Below, piece by piece: positions 1 to 10,900 of a stretch of 64,000 nt of DNA. Under the pieces are notes generated by a model that saw nothing but the letters and a program-made list of their open reading frames with translations, searched no databases and was not told the DNA's origin. Origin of the DNA: Vandiemenella viatica (taxonomy: Eukaryota; Arthropoda; Insecta; Orthoptera; Morabidae); assembly GCA_031002005.1 (NCBI GenBank), contig CM061918.1, positions 41,916,947 to 41,980,946 of the forward strand, given 5' to 3'. How positions within the stretch are numbered: the stretch's first letter is position 1; every line of letters begins with the position of its first letter. A program made the translations under genes and the position numbers.

Positions 1-775
1 GTGTGAGATGTTATTGGCACAGCATATTTTCTGAAGCTGTCAAAATCTATATCTTGGATGATGAAGTCAGTAGAGATGCTGGATTTCAACTAAGTGAAAC
101 CTCGAGATCATTGATCCAGACAATGAGATTGCAGTGGAATTTAAAAACTCCCTTGAGGTATTCCTGTATAGTACACGCCTCTCTATTGGTCCCACCAACA
201 ATCAATGGTTCCCACCAGTAGTTAAACGGCCCCCTCCAATAGACCAGTAGTCCTTGGCATATCAGAAAAAAGGACAATGTAGTACAGACTGTGCACAGTA
301 TATAAGCAGTCCCATCATCCACTGACAGCATTCACTTGACAATGGCTGCAGAGACTAGGACTGCCAAAATATCGTGTTTCACAAATGGACTCAATTGGCT
401 AGTTACCCAAAAGAATTTTATCTATCTATGCTGATAAAACCTCCAGTCTTACATAAATATACACATAAACTATTTTCTGGTTGAAAAAAAAAGGAAACCA
501 ATAAAAGCTTGGGACAATTACATAATGACATGTTGCAGACGAACTAATCAGTAGCTGACTGATATGAAAAAATATTAATTAATTTTTTTCCATAAAAAAT
601 CCAAATTTCTCAATTATCACTACATTTTCAGATGAAATTATAATGAACATCTTCCTCAAAAGGAAATAAAAAATCCTCCAAGTGCATTTTACAATCCAAA
701 ATCTTTGGAAAAAAATTATAAAATATTCATTTTTCCAGCCACACAACATACTCTCCCACTATTGGATTCTTTTCA
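1..775. other. AT-rich intergenic DNA, nothing recognised
   Basis: Only short chance reading frames are present. No splice-bounded exon, terminal repeat or transposase motif is visible in this stretch. Confidence 0.5.
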
Positions 776-1650
776 TTAACAGAAACGAAGTGATACCACA
801 AAAGAAACCAGAACAATCGACAAAAAATATTCCTGTATGTGTTCATTTGCTATGCACTTCACCAGTTCAAAGATTTTTTTTTTTTCCTTGATATTAACTT
901 TTACTATCTGTATGACAGTCCTTATGGTTACTACATTCTTAGATATTAATCCAGTCACTTCTTTTCCATGAACAAACATACATGATGTGGTCAAAATACT
1001 ATGTACGTAATGTGAGATTTACTTCAGTCTATCTTTACGAGGCAAAATCTTGTTATTATTAGTAAACAGTATTTTAATCTCAGAAATGCAACCAGAGTGA
1101 CATATTTCTCATTTATCCTTGGGTTTGAAAATACTTTATTACCTTCACTTGTTTTCACTTTTTCACAGAACTAATATTTCGGTAGTATTGTTAAGTCATT
1201 TTGAATATCCACTTTTCCTTGTCATTATAACAGTACTTAAATTACCTTTTTTTGTGAATAATTGCAGTAGCATGTAACACATTACATTCATTCCATGTTA
1301 TAGCATTCACTCCCCACTGACAAGCATTAGAAGTCAAACATCCTTTCATGTAAACAATGCCATCAGAGAAACAATCACTTAATGAAATTTCTGTTTGGTT
1401 CTTGCTGTTATAGCTTGCTTGAGCTCCAAAAATATTCTTGAACAACTCTTCCTGCAGTGATGTTACCAAATCTCTTTTCCTGAGAAAATGAAGCATTAAT
1501 CATTTCCTCCTCTTTTACATTATCTAAACTTACTTCATTGGCAAGTTTTTCGCCAACAAACTCTCAATCTATAAGCTCTTCTTTCTTTTTAATGACCAAA
1601 TCAACATGGCTCGTGTTGATAACACTGAGCCGGGAATTTACTTCAATATA
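776..1650 (-). pseudogene. Antisense coding-like tract, frame-broken, unrecognised
   Basis: On the minus strand one frame reads from about 1620 to 1440 with a protein-like composition (DLVIKKKEELID, stop, EFVGEKLANEVSLDNVKEEE). After that the coding character moves to another frame, 1478-1245, which contains CLTSNACQWGVNAITWNEC and other balanced residues. A third possible piece (GKEVTGLISKNVVTIRTV) lies at 776-994. One in-frame stop and at least one frameshift are visible. This fits a decayed gene copy or transposon coding region. An alternative is one real minus-strand exon, because TTTTCTCAG precedes 1478 and AAAAG|GTAATT follows near 1243. I recognise no family. Confidence 0.3.
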
Positions 1651-3350
1651 TATAATTAAATTCAGTATTTAGATTGTGCAATTGGTAATTGTTCCCCACT
1701 AAACTTATCTCCATAAATTTATGCTCATTAGCATATGTTAGTAAAGAAAATTAGGGTTCAAATACCACAAATATTTCTGCCACGGTATTTAGTAATTCCA
1801 ATTAAAATTTGCCGTATTTCTATCAAATTTTTCATCAAATTCATCCTGTTTTTGTTTTATTTTTCTCATATATTTTTTTCAGTATATCACTTAAATCAGA
1901 AGAACTTCAGTCTACTCTGACCCTTAATATCTCTAAACACAGACAAGTAACTGTAAAAAAGAATGCCATGAAACACAAAAAATGGACAACAATACACAGC
2001 ATAAACTAGAAAAATTCAACAAACCAACACAGAAAAACATCACTATTATTGAGTAAAAAAGGGAGAGAAAAAAATCTTTCTGTGAAGAATAAAATTAATG
2101 CTGTTCAGATTTCTGGCTTCTTCCATAGAAATACTAATCTCAGGTGTTTTTTTTTTGCGAGTCAACAAGTGTTTGCATCCTTGGCTGGCAGCACACATCT
2201 GTCCTTCGAGGAAGATGTAAACACTCCATCATCGTTCACTCATTCTGTTTTGATGAACAAACCTGGCCATAACTGATATTTCTTGTTCACATTTTTTCTT
2301 CTTTTGCATATAGCATATTTGCTCTCTTTCCACACACCAGAATTCACCATAATTTAATATTTGTTACTGGCTGTAAGTAATGTTACTACTGCCTTGTGAA
2401 GATTTTCCTTTAGTGTTTGGTGTAAGTACTGATACATAAATGTCATAGTTGCATTATTCCTCTTATTTCATTCTTCCACATACATCACCCAGTAACATGA
2501 ATATCAGGTTTTTCAGTGAAAGGAGAAGATCTTTTCAATTCCAAGGGGTCTCTTTGCTCATATTATGACCTTGTATAAAACCTAAGTGAATAAACTAGCA
2601 TTTACACCTGCTTTGACTCTGCACTGTACTCTTCTGCTGTACTACCTTTTATTGTTTCTGCATTTCATTGCTAACATCCACTACGTACAGCCTGCCTCAA
2701 CTAGCTGTCTTGATTGGCCCATGTTGCCTTCATGCTCTGTCCATTCAAGGATGCACCAATTCCATATATCCAATCCACATTTATTTTTTCAACTCAGGCT
2801 GTCAAACAACTGTGGAAATTATATATATTGTTTATAACATGTTTGACTTGATTGTTCTTTTTTTGTTCGATATTTCACTGTGAAAATTGTTTTTTTACCT
2901 AAGAAAAGGTGTAATCGGACTTCGTTTTAATGTACTTTGGTCGCCACCATTGGATGGTTCGGGAATATTACGTGCACTTCGTAGAAAATAAAATAAACAC
3001 TCCGTTCTCATAAATACATGAACACATTTATTCTGTTAGTTCCTTAAGTGTACTAATTTCTGACCACCAATGGAAAATAAAATTGTTAATACTATTATAC
3101 AATTCACAATAACATTTATCCGAAGATTGCAATTCGTTTTAGTGACAAGTGACTTGCAAGCAATTAATATAACTTCCAACTGTTCGTCATACACCGTCTG
3201 TTCTTAATGCTCGTAACGGTTAAATAAACAGTCTTTACTAAGTGGAAAGTCACTCCTTGAGTAACGAATATTGCCAAATTGATTTTACATTAGCAGCCAC
3301 GGGCAATTATTAACACGGAATAATCACGCCGAAATCCGTCGTACACATAA
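1651..3350. other. AT-rich intergenic DNA, nothing recognised
   Basis: This stretch has short hydrophobic or low-complexity frames only. The sequence around 2930-3350 is the flank into which the hAT element at 3359 inserted, and it resumes after 5610. Confidence 0.5.
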
Positions 3351-4333
3351 GCAGTACCTAGTGTTGTAAAAAAACGGTTTTTTTTCAAGCCTGAAAAAAA
3401 ACTTGAAAAAAAACATGTGTTTTTTTCTGGAACACGTTTTTTTTTTCACAACTACTAAATCTCAATTTTGTAAGGCAGTTATCGTTTAATATGACTGTTT
3501 TAGAGTTTATACTAAGTACTTATCTTAATTTTTAAATGTACTATATTTTTCTGGTTCAGTAAAACAATAATTACGAAAGTATTGGCGACATTGACTGAAA
3601 ATTTCCTTTTACGAACGGTGCCAGCGCATAGTGATACTGATACCGAGTCATAAAATTGTCAGTAATTATGAATCGTTTCCTTGCAACCGTTTGCGTAAAC
3701 CAACTATTGAAAAGAAATAAAGCTCATATTTTGTATGTTAATAGATTTAAATTCAAACTTAAAAGACCGTAATACAGAACTAACGGCGCAGTATTTATGA
3801 ACGGTGCCACAGTGACAAGCTCAATGCCACGGTCTTCCAACGATGAAATATTGCGCGTAATCGATATCCGAAATCACAAGAGCTTCAGTTTAACATTTGG
3901 GGCATCAGGATTTATAAGAGAATGTACAATAAAACAACGTAGTTACAATTTTCCTGTTACTGAAGATATGTTAAATTGAATGTCAACAAAGGAAATGTAT
4001 TGTTAAAGAAAAAAGAGTAGTCATAGCAGCAGTGATGAAATAGACAGTTTATGAAACATATATTTGGAATTTTAAAGACTTGGAAATAAAGTATTCTTCA
4101 ATAATTATAGTTTCGATTTTCCAGTTTAGCGAATCTCCGGATTTTTACATCCAATCTTTGGAAATTTTAGCAGCCATCTGTGGATATTGTAAGAAACAAG
4201 GCTGGCAGCACTGATTCGAACGTAGTCCAGCTTTACATGTGACAGTGAAAGGTTCATTCTTACCGAATTATTTCGTTGTATAAGAGTGTGATTATCTAAA
4301 GTAGCGATCAGAGTTCTAACCCTTCCAACTACA

Positions 4334-4633
4334 TCGGCTGCAGTTGAGAGAACATTTAGTACTTACAGTGACATTCATTCCAAAAAAAGGAATAGACTGA
4401 CAAATTATAGAGCTAGCAAAATTGTGTACATTGCTCACAATTTAAAATTGAAATCTAAAAATCGTCTGAGAACAATACAAGAACAACCAGGAAAAGAAAA
4501 TGCAAATGTTTCTGAAGTGATGGAACTAGAGGAAACAGAAGGAGAAAGTGAAAACACCGACACCGACCAAACTAGTGTTGGTAGCGCTGATTCCAGTGAA
4601 TGTGATACTAATACTGACACCGATGATGAATAA
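4334..4633 (+). pseudogene. hAT transposase C-terminal (dimerisation) fragment
   Basis: The frame reads SAAVERTFSTYSDIHSKKRN and continues with RLTNYRASKIVYIAHNL, which is the conserved hAT C-terminal dimerisation motif (hydrophobic-ERxFS...K+R+RL...K...I..N). It is followed by an acidic Glu/Asp/Thr-rich tail ending at TAA. Upstream of 4334 the same frame is interrupted and no DDE residues can be found, so only the last 100 or so residues survive. The orientation matches the enclosing element. Confidence 0.8.
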
Positions 4634-4649
4634 TATTATGTAACCTATA

Positions 4650-5395
4650 GAGATACATTTATCAAACATTACTGCCTCTTACATTGGTCTCACCACTCAA
4701 CAACTTTCCTACAGAATGAATGGCCACAGGCAAACAGTTTATACTTCCAACCCAGACCATCCCGTGGCAATTCATGCGAACTTCCATAATTCAAACAACC
4801 TCAACACCTGTTTCACAGTCAGAGCTATTAGAGTTTTTCCAAATACCACCACCCCTTCAGAACTCCGCAGATGGGAACTAGCCTATCAACATATCCTTGA
4901 CACCAGACACACCCCTGGCCTAAACCTACGTTAAACCTGTCACTTGCCATCTCTCATTTCATTTTACAGTCGGTTATTTTTTTTTTTTTATGTATATATT
5001 TTTTTTTTTCCATTCTTTATTTATTTATTTTATTTTTTATTTTTTGTATGTATTTATAACTTTTTGAACTAAGCTACACAGACATTATATTTATTTGTTT
5101 CACTTTTATCGCTGGTCAAGCCTGTTCCCCCCCCCCCCCCCCCCCCCCCTCTCGACAATTCTTCCACTACCACGCGTTTTCCGCCTGTGCTTCATTCATG
5201 TGGCGGGCTCGGATGTGACCACATCTTTCCCCCTGCCATATGTCTCGCCTCCTACATGAGTAAGACTGAAAAGTCGAAATATTGTGTAATTCTTTTGTTT
5301 TTGTGTTTTTACGTGTTTCGCCCTCCTGCCTTCATCTGTGGTAAGTGACGGGTAACTGTTTATTTTCCCTATCCTATCTTATTTTCATTGCCTCG
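4650..5395 (+). mobile_element. Penelope-like element, 3' fragment with GIY-YIG C-terminus
   Basis: The frame 4680-4934 reads YIGLTTQQLSYRMNGHRQ, then a PDHPVA-H segment, a VRAIRV strand and ELRRWELAYQHIL ending GLNLR-stop. This matches the YIG half and C-terminal helix of the GIY-YIG endonuclease carried by Penelope-like retroelements. A long untranslated tail follows with a run of 23 C (5127-5149), the phrase CCATATGTCTCGCC and an end resembling GTAAGTGACGGGTAA...CCCTATCC. The same tail recurs many times in this window. The copy is 5'-truncated and sits inside a hAT element. Confidence 0.7.
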
Positions 5396-5609
5396 CGGCA
5401 GTTTCTTTGTTTCCTTTATATCATTCAGTAATATTTAAAACAACAATGTAAAATGTAAATAAAACTATAATTTATCAAATATATTGTTTTTCTGAAAAAA
5501 AACCAAATTAGAAAAAAAACAACGGTGCCATGTTTTTTTTCATGTTTTTTTTTTTTCAAAATTTTGAAAAAAAAACATGTTTTTTTCAATTTGCAACACT
5601 AGCAGTACC

Positions 5610-7688
5610 CCGTACACTTACTCACAAACCAAAACTCATATGTTTGGTCTCTGACAACTAACACAGGCGTAAAATATGTATTACGTAGTTAAATCGGGTT
5701 AAACACTCAACACTGATTTTATGTATATACCCGTTAAACCACTGAGAGCACAACCTAAAACATTGTTTTGTTACGCCATGTGTCTACCTCAACACTCGCT
5801 GGCAAAAACCCAAACAAACTCTCTGACCTACTACAGATAGTTGTTCAGAGATAACTATATCATCGACTACATTAAAAACACTTTCACTTAATTTCTAAAA
5901 TTTAAAGGAGGGCAGTTTTGTACACTGTATTGTGACAAGGCCAGACTTTCTGCTACTAACCTGATAAATCCTGCTTTTGGACTTCCCCCCGGCCATCAGA
6001 TAACTCATTCCAATAAACCAATTCTCCCACTCACTATGTGCTATCACTAGAGAAAAATATTTATACTAAAAGCGTGTTAGTAGGACCTCTGTTTCATTAA
6101 ATATGGAACTGTGAAAACCAGGTGTGTTTAAAATCTGATGTGCAGTTAAATGTTATACAGACAGTTCTTTAATATGGCATTGCAGTGCTATGCAGTATTT
6201 TGCAAATTTCCATGTAGCAGCATTACGGGTATGGCATTGTTGTCCTCAAAAGTTCTGTGTTTATAGAAGACTGAGCAATCTGGTGTACAGTGGTTAAGGT
6301 AGAGATTCCAAGTTCTTCTTAGCACACCCTACTCTCTTCCATTAAAACAAAAATTCCCATATCCTCCCTCCCCAACAATTTTATTATTAAAAAGGTAAAT
6401 ACCTACTTCTCAGTACTATGACAGAGGATGTTATAAAGGTTTTCAAATCTAAGAGTCAGTGAAGTACGTAGTATTTTTGATGATGTATAGCGAGGGTATC
6501 ATCCAAAGTGGCAAAGATATTTTGCACCCCACGCCTCCTCTGACATATCTTCAAACTCCCCTGGGGGAGGAGGGGGGGGGGGCTCATTCCCCAGTTTGGA
6601 AACGTATAGGTTAACGCAGCTGACTGGAGATCAAAATGTTCCCAGTTTGAGTCTCAGTCTTGGCTGGGATTTACAAAGGCTTGCTATGTAATGTGAAGTG
6701 CACCAGAATGCTTCTGTAATTTGGATTCCATGTTAAACAGTAGATCCCCTTTACCCGGTAGGAGTAATGGGTTATTAGATAGCCAAAACACGAGGTGCAT
6801 TGCACAGTGTCTCGAAAATTCTGTCAATCGGTGGCTGAACAATCCTTCAGGATTTTCTGGCCAACAGTGCAGTATTTTAATTTTAAAGAAAGCCGATTGC
6901 ACATGTACCTTTGTTGTTCATATCCTCAGTCAGTTGGTTACAATGGGTTTGTGATTACATATATTGCCAAGCCAAATGGCAATATGTCATGTTTTTGAAC
7001 AGGGCCTGCTTTAACTTGTATTTCATTTACAGCCAGGTACATGTTAGTAGGTATTGTGTTGTGTGGCTCATTCTAGAATATATTTTGCATCATCATGTTA
7101 TCCGAACATCTGTTGTGATATTTTTGGTTGAATTTTACTTTTAATTGATAAGCATTTCTGAGGACACCATACAAATGTCCTCGATGCAGCGTCATTTTAT
7201 AGCAGTTTGTATTACACCTTTAATGAGACATCTGTTTCAAATAGTATATTTGTCATATTGTTCTGAAATGTAATACTGTGGACAGTGTTGTGTCAGTAAA
7301 ATGAAATATAACGTCTATTATAACTGGATGATACTGTCAGAAGTGTAATTTTTTCAAATACTGGTTTAAATAGATACTAGAAATGTAACCCAGTGAAAGG
7401 TGTGAAATGTCATTGGAGTGAGAGAGAAAAGTTACTTTAATTATTTTTTTTTGGTGATTGGAACCTTTTTATGGACAATTTCATAATAATTGTATATAGT
7501 TACACATTTCACCTTTTTTGCTGCTACGTGTTTTTGCTTAAATCATCTACATTGAAGTAATTCAAATTTTTCTTCTTAAGAAAATGAACACATTTATTTA
7601 ACTATGTTAAATGTTCCCTTCATTAATACAGCATATTGTGAAAATTAGTACTGTAATTTGATAATTGAACATACCTTATTGACTGCAG
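5610..7688. other. Intergenic DNA upstream of the zinc-finger exons; one possible tRNA-like scrap
   Basis: No exon was found. Around 6610-6670 (AACGCAGCTGACTGGAGATC, then CAGTTTGAGTCTCAG) there is a weak resemblance to tRNA box A and box B, possibly an old SINE head. A G-run lies near 6560-6580. If the first visible exon is truly first, the promoter would lie here, but I see no clear TATA/Inr pair that I would defend. Confidence 0.35.
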
Positions 7689-7964
7689 GTTTGACGCCAT
7701 GATCGGCCCACCACTGACTCCCGGACCACCCGGGCCTTGGGGCCCGATGGCAACGGCACCTCCTCCTTGGGTCCGACCACTGCCTCCACCCCCCACGCTA
7801 GAACCTGCACCGGGTGCTCTGAGCTTAGCTGGCTTGCTGGGGAGGAGTGGCAATGTGACGCGGCCCGAGGATAAGCCCTACTGTTGTCCCGTGTGCCGGA
7901 GGCGTTTCGTCCGCTACGGTCACTATGCCAAGCACCTGTACTTTGAGCACGAAGCCATTGCGAG
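7689..7964 (+). CDS. Zinc-finger gene, first visible coding exon (N-terminus and finger 1)
   Basis: The exon follows a plausible acceptor ending at 7688 (ttgactgcag) and ends at the strong donor GAG|GTGAGT after 7964. The ATG at 7699 (context gacgccATGa) opens the frame, which is also open back to the acceptor (Phe-Asp-Ala before Met). The exon could therefore be internal, with an upstream start outside the window, or hold a short 5' UTR plus the start. It encodes a Pro/Gly-rich leader and finger 1, with C63/C66 and H79/H84 separated by 12 residues. GC content is far above that of the flanking introns, as in the other exons of this gene. Confidence 0.85.
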
Positions 7965-10900
7965 GTGAGTACCAAATTCATGTCTGACATGTAATTGCAA
8001 AATCATATTAAATTAAAAGTGTGGTGCTGACACTAATATTACAAAGTTGGTTTAGGAAAGCCAGATTGTTAACCCTTTAACTGCTAGATATTGCCCGGCA
8101 AAGTCCTCGCTGCATGCTCCTTTGTTATCCTCTAAGCCGACTACCTGCACTGAGCGGCTGCAATCGGCCAATACCTGCCCTACTGAGTGCGGCACGCGGC
8201 CAGGTCTGCTCTGTGCTGAATATTTGTGAGGCATTGTGTGTGACGGCCTTCCGTTTTTGAGTTTTGAAACACCAGATACAAAATAAATGCAGTTACTCTG
8301 ACATCTAAGGTTTTTCAATTTAAAGCTCCTCTAAAAGTGAATGTCCGCGTAGACAGGTACTTCATATGCTAAATAGATATTACAGAAACTGAAATGTGTT
8401 TGGAATTTTTATTTGTTAGCGCAGTAATTCATCAGGAGAAAATTTCGAAGTTAAGTGTTCGAATACCTTTCACAAACTCTGCATATATTTTCCATCCTCC
8501 TTTTGGTTCTGGGCTTTAGACCATCACTGGCGAAGTTAAAAAAAAAAAAATCAGTTTTTTGTATTTCACTTAGTTTTAGAGGCGTATAAATGTAATGTAA
8601 TTGTTACAGTGTAGTTACCCATGGTTAATAAATGTTTTTCATGTAACAAGCCTCCAAACATGGCACAACACACAGTATTACTGTACATTGCATGTTCTGT
8701 GTTTGTACCTGGTTTCTGGACGCACTTTCTGTTCCGAACATCCAGCGCATCTATGCGCTGGCGTGCTCTCCTTTGAATTTTTAATGTGAATAATATTTCG
8801 AAAATGTCTCCCAGTAAATCCTTCCACCTTGAAAATCTAGAGTGAATTGATTCTGGCGTACTTATCTTGGTATATAAATAAAATCTATAGGTTCCTTCAG
8901 CAATAAATTTCATAAGATCTTCTGTTAAAAATATTCCGAAAAATGAAAGAATGTGGGAATTTTGACATAATCCATACTGTGTCCTGCAGCTGAATCATCT
9001 ATTGCATGCACAAAAGGATGAGAATCTCTTTTCTTCCAGTCAAAGCTGTCACTAAAGCGTCCTCTTTTTTCCACACATTTAGCTCTCGCTTCAGATCCTG
9101 GAAATGTTTACCTCTTGTGGAGACAGACGGTTGTTTTCCACTAGCAGATGTAGAAGGCTTAGGACTATTACTTCGAGATCCTATTGAAGGATCTTCACTA
9201 TCATCCATATCAAAGAGATCATTCTCACTGTCATTTCTAGTAAGAATCTCAATGATTTCTTCCTTTGTACAAGCACGACGGCGATCAATTTTCTCAGGTA
9301 AAACTACAATGAAAATAGCAACTCAAATAAGATCGCAACTGCAGACACTCACGGGCCGTACGTTGGAAAGAAATTAACCAGCTGGGGTGGACATACTGCT
9401 ACCTGACCTGGTCGCTAAGTGGCTTGCGCGTTAACGCGTCCAGAGCACACAGGGACCCGAGTAGTCGGACGTCTTAACGCGTACAGAGCACAGACAGGGC
9501 GGCAACACAGCGCATGTATACACGTCCAGAGGACCTGAGGGAAGGAGCAAGGTCGTGCATTAACACGTCTGGAGCACCTGGGCGCAGTAGAATTCCCACG
9601 CGTTAACGCGTCTACAGCAGTCAAAGCGTTAAGATATCTTATAGAAATAATGTATGCATCCTTATTGACAGGTTAATAGCAGTCTATTAATTTGATTGTA
9701 AACATTTGTTTTTTAAATACCAATAAATCATCTGTATTCTGTCTTTGATATCCTTGCTTTCAGTACAATCGTACCTGTCTGTGCCTCACTTGCCTCTGAC
9801 ATGATTATTGGTTTGCCCATATTATTGTGTATTTTTATTTTTTAAACATCTTTAGTTACAACTCAGATGTCTTCAAATGTGGGGACTGATTGGAGATTTA
9901 CTTTATGTATACTTGACCTGCTTCAGTAAAGATTCTTTTTCTTTAAATTTAAATAATTCTGTTCCTTTTTTGAGTAGACATTTGTGCTGGTTACTTGATA
10001 GGAGGCAAAGCAATTCATAAAATAAATGTTTATTTGATAATAGTTGCATTTGCATTATTTGAATAATAATTTGAAGGGAGGAGAGTAGCAGCCACAAAAA
10101 AAAAAGGAAGCAACACAATCTCTCTCTCTCTCTCTCTCTCAGACTTCCACACAAACAAAACCAATGTTTCAGGCTATGTCCTTACTCATGAAAATAGGAA
10201 CTTGTCACTGATTTTATATTTTTTGTTCTTTCTGCTCTCCTCCCTTCATTGTTGGTTAGTGGTGGATCTATTTTTCTTTCCATATTTATATCGCTTCAAG
10301 GTATTTCTTGCTGCTACACTTTTTCCAGGATTAAATAAAGGTTTATTATTTTTTATTTCACCCTATGCCCATCAAAATGATGGGTTGAATATTTTGGCAA
10401 TTCATTTCTTCACAGTTACTTTACTAAACAGAATCATTGTAAAATAATGCTCATAACAATTCCTTATGCCTTACGCTGTAGCAAAACGTTTCAGTTGTCA
10501 TTCTAATTCAGATTGCATTTAAACCTAACCACAAACTCCACTAATATTGTTGCTAGAAAATCAACGCTTTAGTCACACATGCATTAATATGTTCACTGCA
10601 CCATGTGTTTGTGACATGCATAATTTACGCTTGTAATTAGAGATAAGATAAAGGTTTTTTTGTGTCCACTTCATTGAGATACTTAGTGTGTGACTGGTAG
10701 AACTCCATGAATCATTCAAATTTGTTATGTAATTCTTTTATGTCATATCATAACAAGGTCTATCAAAGAACTTTACTGAAGAAATCAAGCCTCATGAATG
10801 GGTTGGCCTGGAATCCTGGCGGATGTTAGTTCAACCACTGGTAAGACCATCTAAGTTTTGGGTTCAAACAATTTCCAAAATGCTGGGATGGTTCCTTTAA

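Larger units (their letters stand above)
3359..5601 (+). mobile_element. hAT DNA transposon remnant, 8-bp target duplication GCAGTACC
   Basis: The 8-bp direct repeat GCAGTACC flanks the element exactly (3351-3358 and 5602-5609). The ends are imperfect inverted repeats: TAGTGTTGTAAA on the left and, reading inward from the right end, TAGTGTTGCAAA. Long A- and T-runs mark both subterminal regions. Inside, 4334-4633 encodes the hAT dimerisation region of a transposase. The N-terminal and catalytic parts are not readable, so the element is inactive. A Penelope-like fragment (about 4650-5395) lies between the transposase stop and the right end. The 8-bp duplication, inverted ends and the dimerisation motif together make the hAT call strong. 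Confidence 0.85.
8073..9628 (-). mobile_element. piggyBac-like element, internally deleted, TTAA duplications
   Basis: TTAA at 8069-8072 and 9629-9632 flanks the element. The ends are inverted repeats: CCCTTTAACTGCTAGA on the left and, reading inward from the right end, CGCTTTGACTGCTGTAGA. Transposase remnants run on the minus strand: an acidic N-terminal region near 9300-9000 and a cysteine-containing C-terminal-like region at 8913-8566. The central catalytic DDD region is absent, so this is a non-autonomous deletion derivative. It lies in intron 1 of the zinc-finger gene in reverse orientation. Several 44-bp repeats lie next to the right end. Confidence 0.85.

Noticed and set aside
1735..1920. 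Hydrophobic small protein
   Set aside because: Phe/Ile/Leu-rich translation of a T-rich tract; no supporting signal.
7676..7990. Minus-strand 104-codon frame opposite exon 1
   Set aside because: It is the GC-rich shadow of the zinc-finger exon; the plus frame has the zinc ligands and the splice sites.
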